Shown: positions 14,043 through 26,432 of the stretch, piece after piece
How the letters are laid out: every line of letters starts with the position of its first letter
Position numbering within the stretch: the stretch's first letter is position 1
NCBI GenBank assembly: GCA_023053545.1
Contig: JAKZAN010000002.1
Span: 10,536,790-10,600,789 of the forward strand
DNA length: 64,000 bases
Source: Lepidurus packardi
Lineage: Eukaryota; Arthropoda; Branchiopoda; Notostraca; Triopsidae
Reading direction: 5' to 3'
Program-made: the position numbers and the translations under genes
Notes under the pieces: model-generated
The model's input: the letters and a program-made list of their open reading frames with translations, nothing else
Told to the model about the DNA's origin: nothing
Databases searched by the model: none

Positions 14043-14471
14043 GCTGCCAAGTTATTCAGTCGAATTTTTCAGTCCGCTTCACAACATATGATATACCACC
14101 ATAAGTTAGCTTTCGTTGTGAATCGACTGCGTCAATACTTGTGTCTCGCCGAAAAGATCCAGCAGCAAACAAACTTATGGTTAAATATATATTGTCAAGA
14201 TAATTTACCCAAGTTCCCATTTGTAAGTCCCATATCTATCCCTCCAACTATCTTAAGCCACGAGAAGAGAGGGTTTATTGCAAAACTAGCTGGATGTCCA
14301 GGAATTGTTCATGTGTCTCCAACTAGTCACGCGAAAGAGAACGGCCATAGTTTCATTGATCCAATAATGCCCTTAACGAGTCCGCCATCCGACGTACAAG
14401 CATTTTTTGTAGCATGTGTACCAGACGGGCCGTTACTGGACTACAAATCGCGTGTCCCTTCTCGCAAATAA
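14043..14471 (+). pseudogene. Unrecognised coding-like stretch (duplicated at 20241-20669)
   Basis: A plus-strand frame is open from the duplication edge to a TAA at 14469-14471, about 143 codons, with a segment reading KRGFIAKLAGCPGIVHVSP. The first in-unit ATG is at 14088. No family was recognised. A GTAAGT donor-like site lies near 14222, and downstream there are acceptor-like sites followed by short open pieces ending in stops, for example near 14862-14930 and 15333-15486 (containing LDLSLTRKSFIVD). Together these look like decayed or captured exons inside a mobile or duplicated block. The identical copy starts at 20241. Confidence 0.3.
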
Positions 14472-15714
14472 TGCTGAGATATTGCATGAAATGGAAGTTG
14501 GTTCAATTTTCATTGTTGGTACTTGTTTCGTTGTCTTGTCTTGTGTCTTGCGTATTGTTGTAAGGCCGGTGTTCTTCACCGTAATCTTAATTTTCGGGTA
14601 TTGACTCTATAGTACAGCTTTATAATACAGCTAGGATTACAGGTTTGTACAGAGTGCTGATTTATAATACAGCTAAACTAGGTAGGATGTAGAAGTTTAA
14701 GGTCTATTTCTGTTAAGGTAGTCCGATTGTTAATGGTTATTTGATTAACGTTTCATACAGTACTTGCTAAAGAAAAGTACCAGTCCCTTATTCGAGTTAT
14801 CTTTACGGATTGATTTAACATTTGTTATTAATAGTTTTGACACTAACTGTCTTTCCTTAAACAGGCACCTGGGTTTGAAGGAATTGAACTGCGTTCCCAG
14901 CCATATTTCCATGTGCGAAACCTTGAAACTTAGACTTCCTGTCGTTTTGTCCCGTTTTTCGTACACAATTCTTTTAGTCGTGTCCTTGTAGTCGTTCCGA
15001 ACAGTTCGTCGCAGACTAAGCGCAATGTTTCGTGTGGTAAATTCCATTAAATTCCTTGTTATCAGGCTTACTAAAATTTGAGAACATAATAGATTACTCT
15101 TACAATGGTATTGGCTTCTGTACTAGTAGGCATAGATGGCAAAGTTAAACTCGAACCCAAACTCGCATCTATGGCAAAATATGGATATTGCAAAAGTACC
15201 TCGACGCTACCGACTCAATCCTTTCAATACTGTAGGAGGTTCTGATCGTCAAGTGATTCTGTCAAGATGCCACCTTGGTTTTAGTAGTAGCACAATTGGA
15301 CTTTGTGTTAAATGTACTGCAAAACATTTGGAATTAGAAGCTAATTATCCAGCAGATTGCCGCAGTAATCGCAAGAGGAAATCCACGTGCTGCATTACAA
15401 TTAGACCTTAGTTTAACTCGGAAATCTTTCATTGTTGACTCTTCATGCAATATGGTTACTGTTCAATATCACCGTGTATGCACATGAGTTCAGTTCTAAC
15501 AAAAACTTTGAGAACTTAAGTCTTGTCAAACAGGCCCCAAAATGTTGTAATTCTTTGTTGTAGTCGTAGTCAAGTGTTCTAATATACCCATACATATTAT
15601 GTCAAACAGTTACCCTTTTATTATTCCTTTCTTAATCTTTTTTTATCATTTACTGTTGCTCAATTTCAACTTTATGTATTACTGTATTGTGACGCTTATT
15701 TCTCCAATTCCTGG

Positions 15715-16145
15715 CTTTTCTTGTCATATGTATACCTCCCAAACATTGCTCTAGCGCTGTTTCCGAATTCGTTGGAATTTTTCTTCTGTGACATTTCTTC
15801 TGTGATTTTTCTTCTGCGATTTTTCTTCTGTGACTGTAGCTCCATAAGTTAGTCTATAGTTTTGCAAATGAAATGTTTTGTTTCCCCCCAGAATTCCTTA
15901 TTTGCGTATTTTTTTGTTCCAAAAACGTTCCCGTAAAATCTAATTTCGAAAAGTATCCTTTTTGTTGTACGATTTGTAGTATTTCAAATAAAAGCGAAGA
16001 TTTAAGAAACTTTTGAGTAATTAAAAAAAACGCTGAAAGGGGTGCGGCCTCTAGAAAAATGACGAATCCTATTGGAGGATTGGGCCAAAAAGTGGGCGTG
16101 GCTCCTTTTCCAGTTGGAAAAGCGTTTTCAGGGCTTTTCTCCATA
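15715..16145. repeat. Dispersed repeat, copy 1
   Basis: This sequence matches 27670-28075 in the same orientation, with many substitutions and small indels but long shared blocks (around ATGACGAATCCTATTGG and GGGCGTGGCTCCTTTTC). It is also duplicated exactly at 21913-22343. It has no long coding frame and is probably a non-autonomous transposon or part of the larger element. Confidence 0.75.
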
Positions 16146-16639
16146 AGGAATAATGCTGTATCAAGGGGGTCTTATCAAGGTTATCAAGGGTCTGTATCAA
16201 GGTTAAGTCTTAAACGGTAGCAACGGAGCTTCTCTGGGTTTTGGTGGGCGTGGTTCGGGTGCATTGTGGGGCCTGTGGAGGATGGTGCATTGTGGGGCCA
16301 GCAGGAAAAGGGCGTTATATTCGGGGGTTGGTGATGAAGAGGCGGAGTAAGTTTTGACTTATTATTTTTTTTATTCTCTATACTAGTGTTGTTGTTTTTA
16401 TTCAAATAGGCTATCCATTGGATCCCCTGCGTTATTACTTAACAACATTTCAATGACATTGTGCCTTTATGTTGTTAAACGCCGTCCATTAGAAGAAAGC
16501 GAAGACATAAGAAGTGTCTCGGTTCTGGCCCTCGACCCACGTCGTAGTAGAATTCGCCAGAAGTTTCGGTTTGGGAAGCCGTTCTCTGATTCGCTACCAT
16601 GGATTGACGAACCCGAACCGAAGCTGCGTATCACTGCAT

Positions 16640-18340
16640 GTGTTTTTCTTATAAACATCAAACCGTGTCCGGATAGTTTCAAGAGAACGACTCCACAAGT
16701 TTGTTGCCTTTGAACGGATGTGCACCCTGAAGAAACCCTATAACGTCAGTTGCTCCCTAGCAAGCAATCAGTGCAGACTTGGTTTTCTCCAGCGACCTTG
16801 TGAAAGTTAGTAGTGAGTTTATAGTTAAACATTACCAAGCATGTTGAACATTAACAATCGGATTAAGCGTTATCTTCGAAAACATTAAGAATTGGATCTT
16901 CCAAAACCTGGAGTCAATTCAAGTGCGCGTTTAAAGTGTTAAGTGTGGTGTTCGGCAAAACTCTGGTGTGTTGGTGTTAAGTGTACTCTCTACTTCATCC
17001 CTGCCTTACATCATCCTTCGCAGTCGACAAAATGTGCAACTTTAATCTGCTAAGCTGATATTCTGCTACTTGGAGGTAGCTACTTACCTTCTGTGGGAAT
17101 CAGGAGAACCAGAAGGAACAGGTATGCCAGGAGTTAAAGTGTTGTTGGCCGGTTAGGTCTTTTGCCGCAACTTTTAATTTCCTGGGCGGCGAAAAGTCTT
17201 TGTTGTTGCCATTCATTAGGTCTTTAATGGTAACAACGAAGCTTTTCTATGGTTAACGGGTGGTCAACGGTTTGGGGAGCCTCTACTGAAGAACGCAGCC
17301 CAGGCAGGGATGGAAGTTTCGCCCATTTGCCTGATCCTTGGGATCAGGCAATTTCTTCATGCCCCTTTCTTCAAATCCCGGTGTATTCAAGAGCGAAAAG
17401 TGCAGATGGGAGTTTCTTCTGTGGAAGTTTCGCCCATTTGCCTGATCTTCGGGATTCCTTCATGCCCCTTCTTCAAATCCCAGTGTTTCCAAGAGTGAAA
17501 AGTGCCGCGATAGACCGTTCTTCGGGTTGGTCCCTTGGTGAGCTTTCTTCGCATTCAGCGGTGTTTCCAAGATTGCCTGCGAAGCCAAAGTCAACTTTTG
17601 TAAGTCGGAGTGTTCGCGAGGTCGAGGTAAAAGATAATCTTTTTCTTTCCCATGTAGTTTAGATTTTGATTCGTTTGTAAACATACTTACTTTTTACTAC
17701 TTACTTTTTTCTACTTTACGTTTCGTTGCAGGATCTTTGGTAACGTTAATCGACTAAAGTGGGTGGAAGGTGGCGAAAGGGGGAGGACAACTGGGTGTTG
17801 CGACGTTCATACGATGTCTCGAACCGGAAATGCAGAAGTGAGGTCGACTTGACGAACGTCTCAAACGTGTGCAACTTGGTGTTGTTGTTTTTTATTTGTC
17901 TGTCGGAAGTCTACAAAAACAAAACTCGGCAAGTTTTTCTCCTTCTCCATAGCTTTCACATGTTCTATGCAATTTGTGTTGTTGTTTTTTATGTGTTACC
18001 GGAAGTCTACAAACGCGAATCAGGACAAGTTTGATCCTTTTCATACGTTTTGCGTTTTCACTCTTTTTGGGAGCCTTCCTCTGCGGATGTGTTTGTTCAC
18101 ACGTATTTGTAAGTTTTAAACATTTTGTTTATGAATTGATTTCATGCGTACTGATATTTTTCCCTTTTCTTCTAGTTTTCGGTGGCGAAATGAAGGGGAA
18201 GAGGAAGTAATCCTGTGCCAAGAGGTCAACATCTAACGAATCCGATTTCAGTTTAAAGTTCATGGGGAGCTTCGAAGTGATTGTTGTAGCACTTTAATTT
18301 ACATTTATAAGTTTTTACTACTCATTGTTTCTTTCAGGCG
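16640..18340. repeat. Left inverted arm, single-copy part (first copy)
   Basis: Reverse-complement match to about 29920-31016. Landmarks shared in order: the CGTGTCCGGA block, the segment with AACGGATGTGCACCCTGA, a TAACGTCAGTTGCTCCCTAG block, GTCGACAAAATGTGCAACTTTA-type sequence near 17026, and GACAACTGGGTGTTGCGACG near 17787. The arm contains an internal tandem duplication of about 110 bp (about 17309-17510) where the right arm has a single copy. The same arm is repeated at about 22838-24538. Outer similarity fades near 16640. Confidence 0.8.
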
Positions 18341-20234
18341 AGCATCGTTGAGGTCTTCACTATGGCGGTGGCTAACCTTAGACAGCAGTGGCGGTCTTTG
18401 GCGGGCAACTTCTATTGAAAACATCGTTGGAGGTTTTCATTAGGGCGGTGGCTAACCATAGACAGCAGTGGCGGTCTTTGGCGGGCAATTCCTTTTGAAA
18501 ACATCGTTGGAGGTTTTCAATAGGGTGGTGGCTAACCTTAGACAGCAGTGGCGGTCTTTGGCGGACAATTCATGATGAAGATATCGTTGGGTGGTTTTCA
18601 TTGTGATGGTGGCTAACCTAAGACAGCAGTGGCGGTCTTTGGCGGGCAATTCCTTTTGAAAACATCGTTGGAGGTTTTCAATAGGGCGGTGGCTAACCAT
18701 AGACAGCAGTGGCGGTCTTTGGCGGGCAATTCTTTTTGAAAACATCGTTGGAGGTTTTCATTAGGGCGGTGGCCAACCATAGACAGCAGTGGCGGTCTTT
18801 GGCGGGCAATTCCTTCTGAAAACATCGTTGGAGGTTTTCATAATGGCGGTGGCTAACCTTAGACAGTTGTGGCGGTCTTGGGCGGGCAATTCCTTTTGAA
18901 AACATCGTTGGAGGTTTTCATTAGGGAGGTGGCTAACCATAGACAGCAGTGGCGGTCTTTGGCGGGCAATTCCTTCTGAAAACATCGTTGGAGGTTTTCA
19001 TAATGGCGGTGGCTAACCTTAGACAGCAGTGGCGGTCTTTGGCGGACAATTCATGATGAAGATATCGTTGGGTGGTTTTCATTGTGATGGTGGCTAACCT
19101 TAGACAGCAGTGGCGGTCTTTGGCTGGCAATTCCTTTTGAAAACATCGTTGGAGGTTTCCAATAGGGTGGTGGCTAACCTTAGACAGCAGTGGCGGTCTT
19201 TGGCGGACAATTCATGATGAAGATATCGTTGGGTGGTTTTCATTGTGATGGTGGCTAACCTAAGACAGCAGTGGCGGTCTTTGGCGGGCAATTCCTTTTG
19301 AAAACATCGTTGGAGGTTTTCAATAGGGCGGTGGCTAACCATAGACAGCAGTGGCGGTCTTTGGCGGGCAATTCTTTTTGAAAACATCGTTGGAGGTTTT
19401 CATTAGGGCGGTGGCCAACCATAGACAGCAGTGGCGGTCTTTGGCGGGCAATTCCTTCTGAAAACATCGTTGGAGGTTTTCATAATGGCGGTGGCTAACC
19501 TTAGACAGTTGTGGCGGTCTTGGGCGGGCAATTCCTTTTGAAAACATCGTTGGAGGTTTTCATTAGGGAGGTGGCTAACCATAGACAGCAGTGGCGGTCT
19601 TTGGCGGGCAATTCCTTCTGAAAACATCGTTGGAGGTTTTCATAATGGCGGTGGCTAACCTTAGACAGCAGTGGCGGTCTTTGGCGGACAATTCATGATG
19701 AAGATATCGTTGGGTGGTTTTCATTGTGATGGTGGCTAACCTTAGACAGCAGTGGCGGTCTTTGGCTGGCAATTCCTTTTGAAAACATCGTTGGAGGTTT
19801 CCAATAGGGTGGTGGCTAACCTTAGACAGCAGTGGCGGTCTTTGGCGGACAATTCATGATGAAGATATCGTTGGGTGGTTTTCATTGTGATGGTGGCTAA
19901 CCTAAGACAGCAGTGGCGGTCTTTGGCGGGCAATTCCTTTTGAAAACATCGTTGGAGGTTTTCAATAGGGCGGTGGCTAACCATAGACAGCAGTGGCGGT
20001 CTTTGGCGGGCAATTCTTTTTGAAAACATCGTTGGAGGTTTTCATAATGGCGGTGGCTAACCTTAGACAGTTGTGGCGGTCTTGGGCGGGCAATTCCTTT
20101 TGAAAACATCGTTGGAGGTTTTCAATAGGGTGGTGGCTAACCTTAGACAGCAGTGGCGGTCTTTGGCTGGCAATTCCTTTTGAAAACATCGTTGGAGGTT
20201 TTCAATAGGGTGGTGGCTAACCTTAGACAGCTGT
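18340..20234. repeat. 80-bp minisatellite with 642-bp higher-order periodicity, array 1
   Basis: About 24 tandem monomers of 80-81 bp; each contains GACAGCAGTGGCGGTCTTTG and GAAAACATCGTTGGAGGTTT-type blocks. Variant monomers (ending GGACAATTCATGATG, or carrying GACAGTTGTGG) recur every 642 bp, i.e. 8 monomers, as shown by identical landmarks at 18745/19387/20029 and 18825/19467. The array is open in several minus-strand frames, but since 80 is not a multiple of 3 the frame shifts each monomer. It is not a CRISPR: there are no unique spacers and the genome is eukaryotic. Confidence 0.95.
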
Positions 20235-20257
20235 TATTCAGCTGCCAAGTTATTCAG
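20223..20257. other. Duplication breakpoint with short templated insert
   Basis: At the junction the minisatellite ends at ...GACAGCTG, followed by TTATTCAG and then CTGCCAAGTTATTCAG. The 8-mer TTATTCAG therefore occurs twice, 8 bases apart; the second occurrence belongs to the start of the unit (14051-14058) and the first looks copied from it. GCTG microhomology flanks the filler. This is typical of polymerase-theta or template-switch repair and argues for a real biological junction. Confidence 0.7.
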
Positions 20258-23200
20258 TCGAATTTTTCAGTCCGCTTCACAACATATGATATACCACCAT
20301 AAGTTAGCTTTCGTTGTGAATCGACTGCGTCAATACTTGTGTCTCGCCGAAAAGATCCAGCAGCAAACAAACTTATGGTTAAATATATATTGTCAAGATA
20401 ATTTACCCAAGTTCCCATTTGTAAGTCCCATATCTATCCCTCCAACTATCTTAAGCCACGAGAAGAGAGGGTTTATTGCAAAACTAGCTGGATGTCCAGG
20501 AATTGTTCATGTGTCTCCAACTAGTCACGCGAAAGAGAACGGCCATAGTTTCATTGATCCAATAATGCCCTTAACGAGTCCGCCATCCGACGTACAAGCA
20601 TTTTTTGTAGCATGTGTACCAGACGGGCCGTTACTGGACTACAAATCGCGTGTCCCTTCTCGCAAATAATGCTGAGATATTGCATGAAATGGAAGTTGGT
20701 TCAATTTTCATTGTTGGTACTTGTTTCGTTGTCTTGTCTTGTGTCTTGCGTATTGTTGTAAGGCCGGTGTTCTTCACCGTAATCTTAATTTTCGGGTATT
20801 GACTCTATAGTACAGCTTTATAATACAGCTAGGATTACAGGTTTGTACAGAGTGCTGATTTATAATACAGCTAAACTAGGTAGGATGTAGAAGTTTAAGG
20901 TCTATTTCTGTTAAGGTAGTCCGATTGTTAATGGTTATTTGATTAACGTTTCATACAGTACTTGCTAAAGAAAAGTACCAGTCCCTTATTCGAGTTATCT
21001 TTACGGATTGATTTAACATTTGTTATTAATAGTTTTGACACTAACTGTCTTTCCTTAAACAGGCACCTGGGTTTGAAGGAATTGAACTGCGTTCCCAGCC
21101 ATATTTCCATGTGCGAAACCTTGAAACTTAGACTTCCTGTCGTTTTGTCCCGTTTTTCGTACACAATTCTTTTAGTCGTGTCCTTGTAGTCGTTCCGAAC
21201 AGTTCGTCGCAGACTAAGCGCAATGTTTCGTGTGGTAAATTCCATTAAATTCCTTGTTATCAGGCTTACTAAAATTTGAGAACATAATAGATTACTCTTA
21301 CAATGGTATTGGCTTCTGTACTAGTAGGCATAGATGGCAAAGTTAAACTCGAACCCAAACTCGCATCTATGGCAAAATATGGATATTGCAAAAGTACCTC
21401 GACGCTACCGACTCAATCCTTTCAATACTGTAGGAGGTTCTGATCGTCAAGTGATTCTGTCAAGATGCCACCTTGGTTTTAGTAGTAGCACAATTGGACT
21501 TTGTGTTAAATGTACTGCAAAACATTTGGAATTAGAAGCTAATTATCCAGCAGATTGCCGCAGTAATCGCAAGAGGAAATCCACGTGCTGCATTACAATT
21601 AGACCTTAGTTTAACTCGGAAATCTTTCATTGTTGACTCTTCATGCAATATGGTTACTGTTCAATATCACCGTGTATGCACATGAGTTCAGTTCTAACAA
21701 AAACTTTGAGAACTTAAGTCTTGTCAAACAGGCCCCAAAATGTTGTAATTCTTTGTTGTAGTCGTAGTCAAGTGTTCTAATATACCCATACATATTATGT
21801 CAAACAGTTACCCTTTTATTATTCCTTTCTTAATCTTTTTTTATCATTTACTGTTGCTCAATTTCAACTTTATGTATTACTGTATTGTGACGCTTATTTC
21901 TCCAATTCCTGGCTTTTCTTGTCATATGTATACCTCCCAAACATTGCTCTAGCGCTGTTTCCGAATTCGTTGGAATTTTTCTTCTGTGACATTTCTTCTG
22001 TGATTTTTCTTCTGCGATTTTTCTTCTGTGACTGTAGCTCCATAAGTTAGTCTATAGTTTTGCAAATGAAATGTTTTGTTTCCCCCCAGAATTCCTTATT
22101 TGCGTATTTTTTTGTTCCAAAAACGTTCCCGTAAAATCTAATTTCGAAAAGTATCCTTTTTGTTGTACGATTTGTAGTATTTCAAATAAAAGCGAAGATT
22201 TAAGAAACTTTTGAGTAATTAAAAAAAACGCTGAAAGGGGTGCGGCCTCTAGAAAAATGACGAATCCTATTGGAGGATTGGGCCAAAAAGTGGGCGTGGC
22301 TCCTTTTCCAGTTGGAAAAGCGTTTTCAGGGCTTTTCTCCATAAGGAATAATGCTGTATCAAGGGGGTCTTATCAAGGTTATCAAGGGTCTGTATCAAGG
22401 TTAAGTCTTAAACGGTAGCAACGGAGCTTCTCTGGGTTTTGGTGGGCGTGGTTCGGGTGCATTGTGGGGCCTGTGGAGGATGGTGCATTGTGGGGCCAGC
22501 AGGAAAAGGGCGTTATATTCGGGGGTTGGTGATGAAGAGGCGGAGTAAGTTTTGACTTATTATTTTTTTTATTCTCTATACTAGTGTTGTTGTTTTTATT
22601 CAAATAGGCTATCCATTGGATCCCCTGCGTTATTACTTAACAACATTTCAATGACATTGTGCCTTTATGTTGTTAAACGCCGTCCATTAGAAGAAAGCGA
22701 AGACATAAGAAGTGTCTCGGTTCTGGCCCTCGACCCACGTCGTAGTAGAATTCGCCAGAAGTTTCGGTTTGGGAAGCCGTTCTCTGATTCGCTACCATGG
22801 ATTGACGAACCCGAACCGAAGCTGCGTATCACTGCATGTGTTTTTCTTATAAACATCAAACCGTGTCCGGATAGTTTCAAGAGAACGACTCCACAAGTTT
22901 GTTGCCTTTGAACGGATGTGCACCCTGAAGAAACCCTATAACGTCAGTTGCTCCCTAGCAAGCAATCAGTGCAGACTTGGTTTTCTCCAGCGACCTTGTG
23001 AAAGTTAGTAGTGAGTTTATAGTTAAACATTACCAAGCATGTTGAACATTAACAATCGGATTAAGCGTTATCTTCGAAAACATTAAGAATTGGATCTTCC
23101 AAAACCTGGAGTCAATTCAAGTGCGCGTTTAAAGTGTTAAGTGTGGTGTTCGGCAAAACTCTGGTGTGTTGGTGTTAAGTGTACTCTCTACTTCATCCCT

Positions 23201-26200
23201 GCCTTACATCATCCTTCGCAGTCGACAAAATGTGCAACTTTAATCTGCTAAGCTGATATTCTGCTACTTGGAGGTAGCTACTTACCTTCTGTGGGAATCA
23301 GGAGAACCAGAAGGAACAGGTATGCCAGGAGTTAAAGTGTTGTTGGCCGGTTAGGTCTTTTGCCGCAACTTTTAATTTCCTGGGCGGCGAAAAGTCTTTG
23401 TTGTTGCCATTCATTAGGTCTTTAATGGTAACAACGAAGCTTTTCTATGGTTAACGGGTGGTCAACGGTTTGGGGAGCCTCTACTGAAGAACGCAGCCCA
23501 GGCAGGGATGGAAGTTTCGCCCATTTGCCTGATCCTTGGGATCAGGCAATTTCTTCATGCCCCTTTCTTCAAATCCCGGTGTATTCAAGAGCGAAAAGTG
23601 CAGATGGGAGTTTCTTCTGTGGAAGTTTCGCCCATTTGCCTGATCTTCGGGATTCCTTCATGCCCCTTCTTCAAATCCCAGTGTTTCCAAGAGTGAAAAG
23701 TGCCGCGATAGACCGTTCTTCGGGTTGGTCCCTTGGTGAGCTTTCTTCGCATTCAGCGGTGTTTCCAAGATTGCCTGCGAAGCCAAAGTCAACTTTTGTA
23801 AGTCGGAGTGTTCGCGAGGTCGAGGTAAAAGATAATCTTTTTCTTTCCCATGTAGTTTAGATTTTGATTCGTTTGTAAACATACTTACTTTTTACTACTT
23901 ACTTTTTTCTACTTTACGTTTCGTTGCAGGATCTTTGGTAACGTTAATCGACTAAAGTGGGTGGAAGGTGGCGAAAGGGGGAGGACAACTGGGTGTTGCG
24001 ACGTTCATACGATGTCTCGAACCGGAAATGCAGAAGTGAGGTCGACTTGACGAACGTCTCAAACGTGTGCAACTTGGTGTTGTTGTTTTTTATTTGTCTG
24101 TCGGAAGTCTACAAAAACAAAACTCGGCAAGTTTTTCTCCTTCTCCATAGCTTTCACATGTTCTATGCAATTTGTGTTGTTGTTTTTTATGTGTTACCGG
24201 AAGTCTACAAACGCGAATCAGGACAAGTTTGATCCTTTTCATACGTTTTGCGTTTTCACTCTTTTTGGGAGCCTTCCTCTGCGGATGTGTTTGTTCACAC
24301 GTATTTGTAAGTTTTAAACATTTTGTTTATGAATTGATTTCATGCGTACTGATATTTTTCCCTTTTCTTCTAGTTTTCGGTGGCGAAATGAAGGGGAAGA
24401 GGAAGTAATCCTGTGCCAAGAGGTCAACATCTAACGAATCCGATTTCAGTTTAAAGTTCATGGGGAGCTTCGAAGTGATTGTTGTAGCACTTTAATTTAC
24501 ATTTATAAGTTTTTACTACTCATTGTTTCTTTCAGGCGAGCATCGTTGAGGTCTTCACTATGGCGGTGGCTAACCTTAGACAGCAGTGGCGGTCTTTGGC
24601 GGGCAACTTCTATTGAAAACATCGTTGGAGGTTTTCATTAGGGCGGTGGCTAACCATAGACAGCAGTGGCGGTCTTTGGCGGGCAATTCCTTTTGAAAAC
24701 ATCGTTGGAGGTTTTCAATAGGGTGGTGGCTAACCTTAGACAGCAGTGGCGGTCTTTGGCGGACAATTCATGATGAAGATATCGTTGGGTGGTTTTCATT
24801 GTGATGGTGGCTAACCTAAGACAGCAGTGGCGGTCTTTGGCGGGCAATTCCTTTTGAAAACATCGTTGGAGGTTTTCAATAGGGCGGTGGCTAACCATAG
24901 ACAGCAGTGGCGGTCTTTGGCGGGCAATTCTTTTTGAAAACATCGTTGGAGGTTTTCATTAGGGCGGTGGCCAACCATAGACAGCAGTGGCGGTCTTTGG
25001 CGGGCAATTCCTTCTGAAAACATCGTTGGAGGTTTTCATAATGGCGGTGGCTAACCTTAGACAGTTGTGGCGGTCTTGGGCGGGCAATTCCTTTTGAAAA
25101 CATCGTTGGAGGTTTTCATTAGGGAGGTGGCTAACCATAGACAGCAGTGGCGGTCTTTGGCGGGCAATTCCTTCTGAAAACATCGTTGGAGGTTTTCATA
25201 ATGGCGGTGGCTAACCTTAGACAGCAGTGGCGGTCTTTGGCGGACAATTCATGATGAAGATATCGTTGGGTGGTTTTCATTGTGATGGTGGCTAACCTTA
25301 GACAGCAGTGGCGGTCTTTGGCTGGCAATTCCTTTTGAAAACATCGTTGGAGGTTTCCAATAGGGTGGTGGCTAACCTTAGACAGCAGTGGCGGTCTTTG
25401 GCGGACAATTCATGATGAAGATATCGTTGGGTGGTTTTCATTGTGATGGTGGCTAACCTAAGACAGCAGTGGCGGTCTTTGGCGGGCAATTCCTTTTGAA
25501 AACATCGTTGGAGGTTTTCAATAGGGCGGTGGCTAACCATAGACAGCAGTGGCGGTCTTTGGCGGGCAATTCTTTTTGAAAACATCGTTGGAGGTTTTCA
25601 TTAGGGCGGTGGCCAACCATAGACAGCAGTGGCGGTCTTTGGCGGGCAATTCCTTCTGAAAACATCGTTGGAGGTTTTCATAATGGCGGTGGCTAACCTT
25701 AGACAGTTGTGGCGGTCTTGGGCGGGCAATTCCTTTTGAAAACATCGTTGGAGGTTTTCATTAGGGAGGTGGCTAACCATAGACAGCAGTGGCGGTCTTT
25801 GGCGGGCAATTCCTTCTGAAAACATCGTTGGAGGTTTTCATAATGGCGGTGGCTAACCTTAGACAGCAGTGGCGGTCTTTGGCGGACAATTCATGATGAA
25901 GATATCGTTGGGTGGTTTTCATTGTGATGGTGGCTAACCTTAGACAGCAGTGGCGGTCTTTGGCTGGCAATTCCTTTTGAAAACATCGTTGGAGGTTTCC
26001 AATAGGGTGGTGGCTAACCTTAGACAGCAGTGGCGGTCTTTGGCGGACAATTCATGATGAAGATATCGTTGGGTGGTTTTCATTGTGATGGTGGCTAACC
26101 TAAGACAGCAGTGGCGGTCTTTGGCGGGCAATTCCTTTTGAAAACATCGTTGGAGGTTTTCAATAGGGCGGTGGCTAACCATAGACAGCAGTGGCGGTCT

Positions 26201-26432
26201 TTGGCGGGCAATTCTTTTTGAAAACATCGTTGGAGGTTTTCATAATGGCGGTGGCTAACCTTAGACAGTTGTGGCGGTCTTGGGCGGGCAATTCCTTTTG
26301 AAAACATCGTTGGAGGTTTTCAATAGGGTGGTGGCTAACCTTAGACAGCAGTGGCGGTCTTTGGCTGGCAATTCCTTTTGAAAACATCGTTGGAGGTTTT
26401 CAATAGGGTGGTGGCTAACCTTAGACAGCTGT
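20241..26432. repeat. Second unit of the 6198-bp tandem duplication
   Basis: Collinear copy of 14043-20234, offset 6198. Match ends at 26432, after which this copy continues in minisatellite sequence while the first copy meets the junction. Because this copy runs on into more monomers and then unique sequence, it is probably the original right end of the element; the first is the added copy, or both derive from unequal exchange. Confidence 0.92.
21913..22343. repeat. Dispersed repeat, copy 2 (within duplicated unit)
   Basis: Exact counterpart of 15715-16145 produced by the 6198-bp duplication. Confidence 0.85.

Larger units (their letters stand above)
14043..20234. repeat. First unit of a 6198-bp tandem duplication
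   Basis: The sequence from 14043 (GCTGCCAAGTTATTCAG) recurs at 20241 with a constant offset of 6198 bp. All open frames in this unit reappear with identical translations in the second unit, so identity is at or near 100 percent. The left limit is sharp: bases before 14043 do not match those before 20241. Content in order: an unrecognised coding-like stretch (14043-15480), a dispersed repeat (about 15715-16145), sequence matching the inverted right arm (from about 16640), and an 80-bp minisatellite from about 18340. No gene of known family is present. Confidence 0.93.

Noticed and set aside
17249-17662. 137-residue plus-strand frame in the arm
   Set aside because: Contains an internal DNA tandem duplication and overlaps splice-like sites; the equivalent in the right arm is not maintained as one frame. 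Left as repeat DNA.
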